64,000 nt of DNA from Scenedesmus sp. ARA3 (taxonomy: Eukaryota > Chlorophyta > Chlorophyceae > Sphaeropleales > Scenedesmaceae). Below the pieces are notes generated by a model that was given only the letters and a program-made list of their open reading frames with translations, ran no database searches and had not been told where the DNA came from. The DNA is taken from assembly GCA_004335835.1 (NCBI GenBank), contig RWJK01001821.1:236387-300386 (forward strand), read 5' to 3'. Below, in pieces: positions 22,973 through 34,575 of the stretch (its first letter is position 1; each line of letters starts with the position of its first letter). The position numbers were made by a program, and so were the translations under genes.

Positions 22973-25309
22973 ATGCTGTCTGCTGGCCTAACCCGCGTGC
23001 GGCCTTTCGTGGCAGCAGGAAACCACGGCAACGTGCAACACTACTACAGCAGGCACACCTCAGGGAGCGGCAGCAGCGTGCAGTGCTCTGCTGCAGCAAC
23101 AATGCAGCAGGTAGCAGTGTATCCCCGTTAAGCTGCTTCTATGCATGATGTCGATATTGCTGTTGCACAATTGCAGCGCAATGCCAGTATTGGCAGTCGC
23201 AAGGTTTGCGGTGCAGGCAGTTGAGCAGCGGTTGGTGACAGTCCTGCACCGTGGACACAACGTACAGTGGCACTGGTCACAGACAGGCCATAAACCAACA
23301 CACAACGTCGCCTCCCAACTGCATTTCCCCCTTTTGATCTTCTGAATATCTTCAATGCTTAGTGCTTATTGCTGCTGCTGTGCTGCAGGCCTTCACCATC
23401 ATAGGTGGCGGGCGCGTGGGCCAAGCTCTGGCTGACATGGGCCCAGGCAATGATGTGAGTGGCGCAGCACCCGCAAGGCTCATGCTGTGCATCACCTGGC
23501 ATAACAAACACGTATGATGGTGCCATCAACGCCACACATGCCCTGAGGTTGTACTGCTCTGCTCTGTGCAAGGTCATCGTTCGCAGGGGCCAGCCCATCA
23601 GCGGCCCGCCAGGACCCATCCTGGTGGCCACACGCAATGACGTTGTACTGCCCTAACATTGCGCTGCTAACATGTTCCATTGCTTCGTCATGCAGGTCAT
23701 TGTGCGCAGGGGCCAGCCCATCAGCGGCCCATCAGGCCCCATGTTAGTGGCCACACGCAGTGCCGTTGTACTGCCTTAATGTTGCGCTGCGAACATGTTC
23801 ATTGCTTCGTCATGCAGGTCATCGTGCGCAGGGGCCAGCCAATCAGCGGCCCACCAGGACCCATCCTGGTGGCTACACGCAATGATGCCCTGGACGGCAT
23901 CGTGGATGCCACACCAGCCGACAGGAGGGAAGGTATGTGTGGCTGCCAGCAATGCGCTTGGATGCAGCTTTGCAGGACAGGCCTACAACATGCACGAATA
24001 TTTTGGGGTTTGGGCGCAGCTGCGAAGCATGTCCAACAAGCAGCTTGAGGAGCAGCGCGGCAGTCTGCAGTTGTGTGAAGTCACCTGCGACGCCGTAGTG
24101 AGCTGTAGTGGCAGCAGCACACACCATGCACAGCGCACCAATGCTTCTGCTGCACTACGCTGCAGCTGCCTGCAACCACTGCTGCTGCTGCTGCTGCTGC
24201 TGCTGTATCTGTCATGCTGTCTGATGTGCTGCCTGCGCAGACCTGGTGTTCCTGCAGAACGGCATGCTGCAGCCCTGGCTGGACTCGCGCGGCCTGGGAG
24301 ACAATACACAGGTGTGGCAGCAGCAGCAGCAGCAGCAGCAGCATGCTGTGCGTGCCGAACATCAGAATGCAGGCCCTGCTGTGGTGTGATGGTGACAGTG
24401 GGGTTATGTGGCCATGGCGCAGGCGCGCGACAGCAAATAGTGGTCAGCAGAGTTACACAAGTTGCTGCATGGGCGCTGACGTGTGCTTGTGGGCTGTGCT
24501 GGCGTGTGCTGCAGGTGCTAGTGTACTTTGCTGTTGCCAAGCTGGGCGAGAAGCCCACCGACGGCAAGACAGACGTCAACCCTGAAGGGCTCACTGCAGG
24601 TGCGGGTTTGTTACATAACAGGTTATGGTTGCATCCTGTTCCTGCATGTGTGCTGGAGGCGTGCGGCATGCTATCAGGTTGGTCACTTGCAAAACAAACA
24701 GAGACAGGTGTTGCAGCAAGCCCGGCATTGCACCAGACAAGTTCTATGGTGTGCGCTGTGTGCAGCTTGCTCCTAAAACCTCTGTTTGCTGTGCTTGTGC
24801 GCCGGCTGCTCCGCATGTGCAGCGTACGGGCGCCATGCGGAGGCTGTTGCTGCGCGGCTGGCGGCTGGCGGCCTGAGCTGCAAGGTGCTGGCGCGGCCCG
24901 CCTTCACGCGCGCAATGCTGGAGAAGCTGGTGTGGATCAGGTGAGCGGGAGTGAATGTTACAATGTCAGTATCATTCAACAAGCCATCAAGTAGAGCCAC
25001 ACGGTTGTGACGCGCTACAACGGAGCGTGAGGAAGGGATGTAGGGCTTTCATTCTGCTGGACGAGTGGCTTGTTGAGCAGGAGGGGTGACAGAACCACAT
25101 GCTCGTGGTGTGTAGAGCACAAGGCAGGCTCCTGGTGCGCTGGTGTTGGCTGCGGCAGTCGTTCACCTGCCAGAAGCATACCGCCTGCTGAACGGCACCG
25201 CACACTGTACACAGACAGCCTGCCATTGCGCTTAAACCAGGTTCGAGCGCTGCATGCAGCCCTGCGGCAAGTTCTGGTCACTGCTGTGCTGCTGAATTGC
25301 TGTCTTAAT

Positions 25310-25363
<54 letters not shown>

Positions 25364-25681
25364 AGCGCATTCATGCTAGTGGGAGCCAAGCACAAGGTGA
25401 CCGTGGGGGAGGTGGAGTTGCAGCACAAGCAGGAGGTGTCAGAGCTCATTGAAGAGCTTGCAGCAGCAGGCGCAGATGCCCTGGGGGTGCAGCTTGACAG
25501 CGGCGTTGTGGAGCGCTTGAATGCGTATGCACGATCAGTGGCACACTTCCCCACAGCAGTGAAGGAGTTTGAGTGGCGCAATGGGTACTTCTATGGGCTG
25601 ACGCAGCAGGCCCTGCAGCAGGGCAGGCCTGACCCTTGTCCGAAGCACACTGCGATGCTGAAGGAGGTTAAAGTTATTTGA
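22973..25681 (+). CDS. Ketopantoate-reductase-like NAD(P)-binding Rossmann protein
   Basis: Member of a plant, algal and cyanobacterial family related to 2-dehydropantoate 2-reductase and 6-phosphogluconate dehydrogenase; the reaction is not established. Exons are 22973-23110, 23389-23454, 23818-23932, 24241-24311, 24515-24599, 24823-24940 and 25366-25681, giving 302 residues with no frame break. Exon 1 encodes an Arg/Ser/Ala-rich, acid-poor leader (MLSAGLTRVRPFVAAG) that looks like an organellar transit peptide. The nucleotide-binding loop IIGGGRVGQAL opens exon 2. Family-specific blocks follow: PILVATRNDALD, DLVFLQNGMLQPWLDSRGLG, KLGEKPTDGKTDVNPEGLTA, LEKLVWISAFMLVGAKH and SVAHFPTAVKEFEWRNGYFY. 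The last exon has a (CTG)n tract before its acceptor. A TGTAA signal lies 34 bp after the stop. Exon 1 is inferred from phase and leader composition and is the least certain part. Confidence 0.86.
23573..23790 (+). pseudogene. Two partial copies of Rossmann-protein exon 3 start
   Basis: The block VIVRRGQPISG...ILVATRND and its acceptor occur at 23573, 23696 and (real exon) 23818, spaced 123 and 122 bp. Each upstream copy then reads GTTGTACTGCC and a stop, whereas the real exon continues to DALDGIVDATP. The first copy has AAG in place of the CAG acceptor. Confidence 0.93.
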
Positions 25682-26114
25682 ATAGCTAAGTGCTGCTGAG
25701 CTGACGAACATGCATGTAACACTGTCATGCAGTGTTTTGAAGGATGTGGTTTGAGGCTGCCATGGTGATTGTGGGCCACTTCTTGAGCCAGACCTGCCAA
25801 CGCCTGGCGTACAGTCGTGTTCAGATCTTATCTTTTCGCGGAAGCAACCTCCGCTTCAACAGCAAGGATCACAACGGCAGTAGTGACAGGTGTCTGCTGC
25901 TGAGCTGTGCCATTTGATCAGATCGCTGCATGCTCTGTGTCTGGTGATTTGTACATGCGACTTGCTAAAACTATATCCCTAAGTTCAGGTGAGGGCATCG
26001 CTTGTTGCCTGCCATGCATCACGGCACAGTCGGAAACAGCGTGACGCACTGCAGGGGTCTGTGCAGCTGGTTCACGCAACAAATCGTTTTTTTCCAACTA
26101 TTGTCCACGCAGGC
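25682..26114. other. Intergenic, Rossmann protein to OSB
   Basis: About 430 bp between co-directional genes, holding a 3' UTR and the promoter of the OSB gene. No gene was seen. The OSB start may have a short untranslated first exon here. Confidence 0.5.
25715..25719 (+). terminator. TGTAA poly(A)-type signal
   Basis: TGTAA 34 bp after the Rossmann-protein stop. TGTAA is the usual green-algal polyadenylation hexamer equivalent. Confidence 0.5.
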
Positions 26115-28086
26115 ATGTTGATGAAGGCAGCGGGCTCTCGGCTGTGCGGTGGTGCTGGCTCGGCGCAGCATCACCTCAACCGACCTGCAGCTGTGGCTGG
26201 TCTATTCCGCAGGCCTTTCGGTACTGCAATGAACCACCAAGTAAGCTTTGAAGCAGGTCAGCAGGCACATCAGCGCTGTATACTTGCTGCTGCTCCTGTC
26301 CAAGCAAAGCCCTAGTCCACAGATCAAGCTCATGCATGGCTGACTTCATCCTGCGGTCCTCATGCGTCAGTGCGTCTCGTTCTGTGACCAATATGCTTCT
26401 GTTTTTGGCTGCTACTGGCTGCTACTGGACATTGCAGGCTTCTGCGCCTGTCAGCAGCAGCGCTGTGCTCAGGCATGCACACCTGGACAGGCAACAGCGC
26501 GGACGCCTGTTCACAACACGTGCGGCTTACTCTGAGGCCCCAGCAGCTGATCCTGCAAGCGAAGGACTGGCAGTGGCAGGCGACGGGCAGCAGGTACGCT
26601 TGCCATCTGCAGCAGCGGCCACGGTTTCTGCTACCATTGGTCAAAGTGCGCATCAGCCGCTGCCGGCTTTTGCCCAGCTGTAAGCACCGCTGCACGCACT
26701 TCTACTGGGTGTAGACAGTTCACCTAGCTATGTGTCTAGGTGCACGTATCTGCGCTTGACCAAGCGTTTTACAGAGCTGGGCCAAATTCTGCACAATGCA
26801 CGCTCCCTGCAGTCGTTTTACACGTCAATCAACATTTGCGGGTGACTCTGTGAACGTTTCGCAGTCAGATTAACAACGCACAACGCTTGCTACCAGTTCG
26901 CAGCCACACATTGGGTTCCACCAATCACTTTACTCGCATCTCACTGTCAACACCTGCTGTGCACCGATCTGCTGCTGCACCACAGGCAGCGTACGACCCG
27001 ACCCTTTACGATGCCCAGTACGTCAACTATGTGTCCCTGACAGGCACCGTGATGAACATCCACCTCAATGGCAACCAGTGCGGCTTCAACATGTTGCTCA
27101 ACAGGCACCTCGACCCTACGGCAGGCAGGGCACCCGAGTTTGACTCGTAAGTGGCGGCCGCCATGATTTTGCTCAGCACTACTTGCCAGCGGTTGCAGGC
27201 AAGCTGCTGCTTGCAGAGTAGTTGTTGCTGTGCTGCATGCGCAGCTTCCCTCGGCTGTGCTGCACATGGCTGCTGCTCGTGTGCATCTGCAATGTGTCGT
27301 TGTGCGGGACACTCCTGCTGCTGTCAGCAACGCCTGCACCTGCTATGTTGCAGGCTGCGCGCGCTGCGACGCTAGCTGGTGGCGCATCAGTGCTTGCTTG
27401 CGCGTGTAACTTAATTCTTCTCTCTTGTACATAACACACAGCACCTGCTTGTATACTCAGAAGTTCGGATCTGCTGCTGCTTTTGCTGCGCTGTTGCGTG
27501 CGTGTGTGCAGGGTGCGGGTGTATGTGGCGGCTGAGGCTGCCAGCCAGCTGCAGGAGGGCCAGATGTTCAACGTGATTGCAAGGCTGGCGCAGGACGACC
27601 AGGGCAACCTCATGGTGAGGCCGGCAGCACGAGGTTGCCTGTTAGCCCTTTTCAATCAGCAGTGCTTGATCTGCATTGCAGATTGAACGCCCTTTGGTAA
27701 GCATACGTTGTTTGAACACAACGATTGTATGATGTGTCACAATGAGGGGCGGCAATTGTGGCATGTGCACGCACGCATACATCCGCCTATGTTTGGATGC
27801 CACGTATTTTTTGCAATACAGCTTGACAGCTGCAGGATAGGTGTGACAGCCAGGGCTTAGTGGCGCTGTGCCATGCTGCAGCATAGGCGCCATCTAGGCT
27901 CACCTGTGCCACCTGCATGCCAACCAGTCTTGGTTTGTGGCAGTGCCATACTTAGTAGCAGCACTCTCGGCAGTGCTGTGATGTGCTGCGCCTGCTGTAA
28001 GCTTGTGTTGTGCTCAGCGCATCTCTGTATGGCAGTATCGCACTCGTATGTCTTCCAATGCTTTGCGCTGTACTTTCATCATCTGA

Positions 28087-28124
<38 letters not shown>

Positions 28125-28661
28125 TTGCTGCATGCGCGTCATCCTATCGACAGATCTCTGGAGACGAGCTGAACCTGATCAGGAACCCACCTCCCGAGGA
28201 GTTGGTCGCCAGCGCCAACTACCAGCCCCCAAGCCAGCAGCAGCAGCAGCAGTACGGCCGCCAGCAGTACAACGGACAGCAGCAGTACGGCACCAACTAC
28301 CAGCCCCCAAGCCAGCAGCAGCAAAGCGCTGCGGTTGCCGCAGGCCTGCCTCCGCTGAACCGTGATGTTCCTGGCATGCCGGAGTACTCTGACGACCCCA
28401 TGGAGTCTCGCTGGATCGACCTGTTTAACAACCCAAACAATTACTATGACAATAGGGTCACGGTGAGCACTGCTGAGGGTGTAAGCATTACGATGCTTAT
28501 TACATTTGGTTTCAAGCAAAGACACTGGTAGCCCCAGCTGGCATCTTGAGCTCGAGCGCTGTGCTGCTTTTTGTTGGCATCTAGTCTTTGTCAGGTGCCC
28601 TGTTAGCTGGTGGTGCTGTGGTTGTTGCGCCGTTGAGACGTGCTATATGAGCTTTCTCTGA

Positions 28662-28698
<37 letters not shown>

Positions 28699-29517
28699 TG
28701 CAGAAGCGCGACCGCCAGCCTGACTTCAACTCGCGCGCCAAGGACGCCGAGAACAGGCGCAGCGGGCTGTGGATCGATAGCAAGTACACGCCGCAGTGGG
28801 TGCTGGACTACCTTGCGCCTGGCGGCCGCAGCCGCAACAGCAGCTACAGCAACAGCTACGGCAACCAGGGCGGCGGTGGCGGCGATGCATACATGCCGGA
28901 GGAGGCTTCCAGCCCTAAGGAGGCCGAGTGGATGGAGCTGTGCAATAACTATGACAATTGGTGGGACAACCGCGCCAACGTGAGTGCTGCTGTGCAGTGT
29001 AATTGCTGGTGGGCGCTGCTGCTTTTTCTGCTTTGTGTTGCAGGTAGCTCGCAGCCTGCAGGAAGCTGCGCGTCTGCTGCTGCAGTGCATGCTGCTGTTG
29101 TGCTGGTGTGCTGTATTGGTTGTGTGCTCGTTTCAAATAGATTGTGTGAGTGACTTGAATGGACAGCCGGTGTCGGCGTCATCTCTGCCGTTGCCATGCC
29201 GTGTTACGTGTGCATGTCTCGCCCGGTCCAGAAACGCCTTGCGTTTGAACATGCAGCGCAGGCACTGCTGTGGCAGCGCGCCTGCACACATCTCCCCATC
29301 TCATTTCTGTGCTGCGCCGCCGCCGCCGCCGCTGCTGCTGCTGCTGCTGCTGCTGCTGCAGAAGATGAACCCCAGGGCGCCTGACTTCAAGCAGAAGGGC
29401 CGCACCGGGCAGGAGATTGCGCTGTGGGTCAGCAGCCGCGACACGCCGCAGTGGGTGCCGGCCTACATTGCGGCACGGCTGCCACAGCCACCCCCGCCCA
29501 GGAACCAGAACTACTAA
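26115..29517 (+). CDS. Organellar single-stranded DNA-binding protein (OSB family)
   Basis: Plant OSB proteins bind ssDNA in mitochondria or plastids and restrain illegitimate recombination of organelle genomes. Exons are 26115-26240, 26438-26593, 26986-27146, 27512-27614, 27682-27696, 28154-28462, 28704-28979 and 29362-29517, giving 433 residues in one frame. Residues 1-94 hold an Arg-rich leader (RLCGGAGSAQHHLNRPA, LFRRPFGTA) fitting a mitochondrial presequence. Residues 95-190 form the OB-fold SSB-like domain (VNYVSLTGTVMNIHLNG, YVAAEAASQLQEGQMFNVIA). Two PDF motifs follow: WIDLFNNPNNYYDNR with RQPDFNSR and LWIDSKYTPQWV, then WMELCNNYDNWWDNR with RAPDF and LWVSSRDTPQWV. A Gln-rich linker (about 204-250) separates the OB fold from the PDFs. 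Exon 5 is only 15 bp. A TGTAA signal sits at 29957-29961. Confidence 0.92.
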
Positions 29518-31382
29518 GGTTGAGCAGTTCACTGCTGGCCAGCAGGCTGGTTGGCGGTGTAGCAAGCGCAAGAGTGGGTGCCGGGCTGCAGTTGTGCAAA
29601 GCTGGTCCCGCACAGCAGCAACGACAACAGCTGCACCAACCAGCGCTAGGCGAGCACTGGGCCGCAAGGGTTGGAGCAGCAGCTGTTTAACATGCGCGGG
29701 TGGAGGCTGGGTGCTGGCGCTGCTGCTGTGCAAGCGCATGGTGCTAGCTTGATCAGTGGTGGTGGTCTATACAGTACAGCGCTTGCAGAGCTGTGGACAG
29801 CTTATCTGTTCGAGCCATCTTGTTCGAGCCATCTTGAGTGTGGTCTCGCAGGCGTGTACACTGTGCCGGCAGCATTAGGGGTGCTTTGTTGCGGTGTGGT
29901 GTGGAGGCTTCAGGCACTGCAGAGCAAATGCCTCAAAGGGGGTGGCCTAATTTGCGTGTAAAAGACGCTGGTAATGCACAGCTGCGCACCTTGAGCAAAG
30001 CAGCAGGTGTTTGGGTGGCGTTCTGTTGCAGCATCGTTTGGTCCAAGTGTGATCAGTACTTGACATGCGCAGTTGTCCTGCTGTGATTACGTGTTGAGGG
30101 ATCCCGGTGGTTGTGCAGTGAGCCTGTCATGTAGCGAAGCATTAGTACGTTGTATTGTTGGCAACGTTGTCGGTTATGTAACAGACATGGGCTGTGGAAC
30201 TGTTGCCCCTCAGCCGGCAATCACAGGAGCTCTGACAGGGGTCACATGGGAGTTGGCCAACTCAAGTCAACAGCCAGCATGAACAGCCCTTGTGCAGACA
30301 ACTGCTGTGTGGCACGTTTGCATGCCTAAATGGCAGCAACATGATGATGCAAAGCGCCTCAGCAGCCCGCCGGCGGGTGGCACCTTCCAGCAATGGAGGC
30401 GGATGCCAGCATGCAGACAACGCCCAGCGGTCCAACAGAGCTAAGAAAATAACCTGATGACCGCGCAGTGGCTTGCGTTAAGGCACTGTCGGTTCCTTGA
30501 TACCAAAAGAGGCGCGGCAAGCCAGCTACCGCATATGGTATAATATATGTATGCGTGCCACTGTAGTAGCACCAGCCACAGCAGTCATACAAGCAAAGCA
30601 CTAGTCGAAGCTAGTCAGCATCAAGCCAAACGAAGCACAGTCGACCGCAAGCGCGCGATGCCATGTACGCTCATGTGCTGGCAGCGCAGCAACAAAGCGC
30701 ATGTACACACCACCGCACATGCTGACAGTTTGACCGCAGGTGTACTACTAGAACAGTGCTGTTACTACAGCAAGGTTTGTACGAAACCAGGCGACATCCA
30801 CACCATGCGGAGACAATGCTGCAACCAAGCCAGTCTCCTGCCAGCACTGCCGCAGCATGCAGCTGCAGGCAACAGTGCCTGCTAAGCAGTACCCGGGCAC
30901 AGTACTGACGTGTAAAGTTGCAAGGTATGCAGAGTGATGCAAACAGTACCAGTTGTGGCAAGCAATGCTACATAAAGTGATAAACATAGCAGCAAAATGC
31001 AAAGCGGCACTGCCTCAGTGCTTCCTGAGCTGCTGAGCAGACTGTGTGGCAAGTCCTCTGTTCAGACAGTGCTGTATAATCTCATGTGCATGTCTAGGCC
31101 AAGCAGACCATGAAGATGCTGCATCACCGTGGACGCATTGCATCTTCAAGCATTCAGGACTGTGCCAGAGCTGGCACATCAATAAGGTATGCATGCATGC
31201 ACACATGCAAGCATGCTCGATAGTGTGGACACCGTGCATTCCACAAGCACTAACTGTGTGTGCAACTCAAAGCTGTTCTTATGCACAGGCAGCTGTGCAG
31301 GCAAGTTCTGTGTGCCGCTGAACAGTAGTCAGGCTCAGTGCCAAAATGCAGGATTCAAGCCCAACCAACAGTCCTCCCCAAT
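29518..31382. other. Gene-poor region downstream of OSB
   Basis: About 1.9 kb with no supported gene. It contains the OSB 3' UTR and otherwise unremarkable DNA; open frames here are short and lack family motifs or splice partners. Confidence 0.6.
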
Positions 31383-31565
31383 CAGGGGTGTTCCATTTCA
31401 GGTTTTTGGCTCCTCGTGAAAGAAATTTCATGAAATCTGAAATGAAATGAAAAGTGAAACGCGGAACGTGTAATAGTGAAAGATGGCTGAGCAGCAGCAA
31501 CAACCAGCGGGCGGGCAAGTTCGCACTGCAAGCTAGGAGTGGCTGGACAGCATCATAGAAGACGA

Positions 31566-31567
<2 letters not shown>

Positions 31568-31599
<32 letters not shown>
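31568..31599 (+). repeat. (AGC)n microsatellite in the hAT-like element
   Basis: About ten AGC units inside the element, followed by a GA-rich stretch and further AGC units to about 31623. Confidence 0.9.
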
Positions 31600-31600
<1 letters not shown>

Positions 31601-31767
31601 GAGAGGGGGAGGAGCAGCAGCAGGGGTAGCGCAGCATGCTAGCTGGATCATGACANAAGATGAGCAGCAGCAGAGTGGCACTGAGCTGGGAATGTGGCTT
31701 TGTTTTGCATATGTTCATGCTTGCTTGTGCTAACCGGTGATGTGTACAGTTATTGTTGGCATAAGTT

Positions 31768-31823
31768 GATGATGATGATGATGATGATGATGATGACGAT
31801 GATGATGATGATGATGATGATGA
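31768..31823 (+). repeat. (GAT)n microsatellite in the hAT-like element
   Basis: About eighteen GAT units with one GAC interruption, inside the element. Confidence 0.95.
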
Positions 31824-32144
31824 GTTGGTCTTGACAGGAGCGCCCTCCTGCCCCCCACGTGGCAGCAAGCTGCAGGGAGCGCCTTGCAGTTCACTGCAGT
31901 AGGTTGCTTTGCATGGGTTCCAGGGGCCTCTGCTATGCTGTAACCCCTAAAAGATATATTGCAATGCTAATCGACTGTTTCTGATATATCCTTGCGTGAG
32001 CCAACGCGTTCCTCGCTCTCCAAAAGCCCATTTCGCTGTCATTTCACTTCGCGCAGTGGAGCCCAGATCGATTGAAATTTGAAATGAAATTTCAGTGAAA
32101 TTACTGAAACAACTAAAAGTGAAATCTGTAACGGCACACCCCTG

Positions 32145-33104
32145 CCTCCAATCGCAGGTAGTAACAGTGTGCTAGGCGCAAGGCGCGAGTGCAAATGTCC
32201 TCGTTCGTGTGAGGGTGGCCTCACAAAGTACCGTCCACAAGTGTGGTGAGATTATCATTCAACAACACACGTATTTGTCATGATTCTTAGCAGCAACATT
32301 GGCTTACCAATGCCGGCATACAAGCAAGGCAGGTAACATGAATGATACGTACATTAATTGTAAGCTCCAAGCAAAACCATGCGCACGGAAGCTAGTAGGA
32401 TCACCACACGCCAGTAAGTAGCAACGGTTGATGCACGTCAGTCGTGCGGTAACAGAACATCCCTCCGGCTGCAGGCTGCTTTTAAAGCAGCAAGAAGCAT
32501 GTCGCCCTGCGCAGGGAGAATCCTCACAGCACCAACGGCTGAACATGCACGACCCAGTTGTGCTGTGCACCTCTCACAAGTTCTGTGCCATGGCTGCATG
32601 CATATGCGCAGAGTACAGCGCTTGGCTCCTGGCTGCATGCAGCAATCTGCTCCAACAGCCTCGTATCAGGCAGACAGACATGCAGTGCTGCTGGATTTAG
32701 GGGCCGTTCAGCAGTATTAACACTGATCTGATGCAGTGCTGCTGCTATCAGTTTGGTAGTAGTAATGCAGGTTCTGGTGCAGTAGCTTCAAACTTGCCCA
32801 CAATGTGCTGCGGTGTCGGCACGATGGTCGTGACCGCAACACACCACAAGGGCCCGACACCACAGTTCACGATGTACAGCACAGGATGTGCACGGGGGTG
32901 ATCGAGCAAGAACCAACAGACAGGAGGCTGGCGCTGCAACGTGCAGGCTTGGAGCCTGCTGCAGACATTCAATAAAACCTGGGCAGCTGACGCACCTCAC
33001 ACTAAGCGCTAATACTACTACTTTCAACTCCCGGCCCGGAGGCAGGGCGTAATCTCCTAAGACGCTAATGTTGTCAACTTGCAAATATAGCAGGGCGGCC
33101 TGCA
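32145..33104. other. Gene-poor spacer
   Basis: About 960 bp between the hAT-like element and the 62-bp minisatellite. No gene, RNA or further repeat was seen. Confidence 0.55.
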
Positions 33105-33475
33105 CCTCATGCTGCTGCCAGCACAGTTGCACTGTGTAGTGCTCAAGAGATCTGTCAACTCAAGATGGCACGCATGTGCCAGCAACGGTGCACTGTGTAG
33201 TGCTTCAGATATCTGTCAACTCAAAAATGGCACGCACATGCCAGCAATGTTGCACTGTGTAGTGCTTCAGATATCTGTCAACTCAAAAATGGCACGCACG
33301 TGCCAGCAATGTTGCACTGTGTAGTGCTTCAGATATCTCTAAACTCAAAAGGGCACGCATGTGCCAGCAATGTTGCACTGTGTAGTGCTTCAGACATCTG
33401 CCAACTCAAGGTGGCACGCACGTGCCAGCAACGTTGCACTGTGTAGCGCTCAATACATCTGTCAACCAAAGATGG
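33105..33475. repeat. 62-bp minisatellite, about six copies
   Basis: A unit carrying GTTGCACTGTGTAGTGCT, then an AGATATCTGTCAACTC-like core, then GGCACGCACRTGCCAGCAA recurs at about 33126, 33187, 33249, 33311, 33372 and 33433 (period 61-62 bp). Identity falls toward both ends. It lies about 450 bp beyond the stop of the minus-strand LamG-like gene. Confidence 0.93.
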
Positions 33476-33916
33476 CCCGCACTTGCTGCATTTCAACAGG
33501 ATCGAGGTTCCAACGCAATGTACGGCACCGTCAGGTTCGCATCGCATGACTAACTAAATGACACACGAGCCGCCACGCAAAGAAGAGACATCAGGCATAC
33601 ACATGCACGGCATAAACTTCGTACTGCGCAGTTGACTGCATGCAGTCACACGCAAGGTCTTCTATGGTGGTCGCTTTCTTACTTCCTGGTCTTTGACCTT
33701 GCGTCCATCCTGCTGTGCTCATAGCATCGAAGATGGTACCAGGGTCCACATGTAACGCCCCTCGGTCACAGGGCATCGTGGTTGGGGGCTGCAGCCCAGG
33801 CTGTGGTCAGCACCCGCATGCCTCTGTGGGACAACTAAGCTGCCGTGGAACTCGAGTGTAGGCTCGCCCTACGCAGGGGAGCTGTTGGTTTACCTTGGAT
33901 CAAATGGGGGCAGGTA

Positions 33917-34385
33917 TCACATTGCACGGTACTTGACATCCATGGCCGTGCATGCTGCAACGAACTCCTCATCCGGCATGGGGCGGTCATAGATGCTGAA
34001 CTCCCTGCAGAGTGACGGCAGCAGCAGTAACATCGGCAGAGGCGGCGGCAACATCAGCCTCATTGGCATGCCAACAACTGCAAGGCTTGCTGCCTTCTGC
34101 AAGCTATGGTCTGCCACCGTGACCTGAGTTGTGTCTTGAGCATATGTGTGTACTATGACCTACAGGCGGCCAAATAAGCATAGAAGTACAGTATGCAACG
34201 CTACTGCAGACTCGCACGCAGTCATCAGCTGCACCACCTACAGCGATAGCTGGCTCAACCTGCTGCCCTGCCAAACCCAAACATGGTCTTGTAGAATACT
34301 GCACGCAGACCATGCTGCACATGCGTTGATGCATAGGCCCAAGCTGGCTAGCAGCCAGCCAGCCAGCCAGCCAGCTGCAGCGCTG

Positions 34386-34449
<64 letters not shown>

Positions 34450-34467
34450 NNNNNNNNNNNNNNNNNN

Positions 34468-34529
<62 letters not shown>

Positions 34530-34539
34530 TGCAGGGCTG

Positions 34540-34575
<36 letters not shown>

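Larger units (their letters stand above)
31383..32144. mobile_element. Non-autonomous hAT-like element (MITE)
   Basis: A 762-bp segment bounded by 12-bp inverted repeats, CAGGGGTGTTCC on the left and GGCACACCCCTG on the right (11 of 12 match), the classic CAGGGGTG-type hAT terminus. The flanks are TCCCCAAT and CCTCCAAT, compatible with a slightly decayed 8-bp target duplication. Subterminal zones on both sides are dense in GAAATTTCA, TGAAAT and GTGAAAC motifs, as expected for transposase-binding repeats. There is no transposase; the interior holds an AGC tract and a GAT tract. One undetermined base is at 31656. Confidence 0.75.

Noticed and set aside
26336..26683. Separate small gene on plus upstream of the OSB exon 3
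   Set aside because: The frame is OSB exon 2 with intron read-through; exon 1 (26115-26240) joins it in phase.
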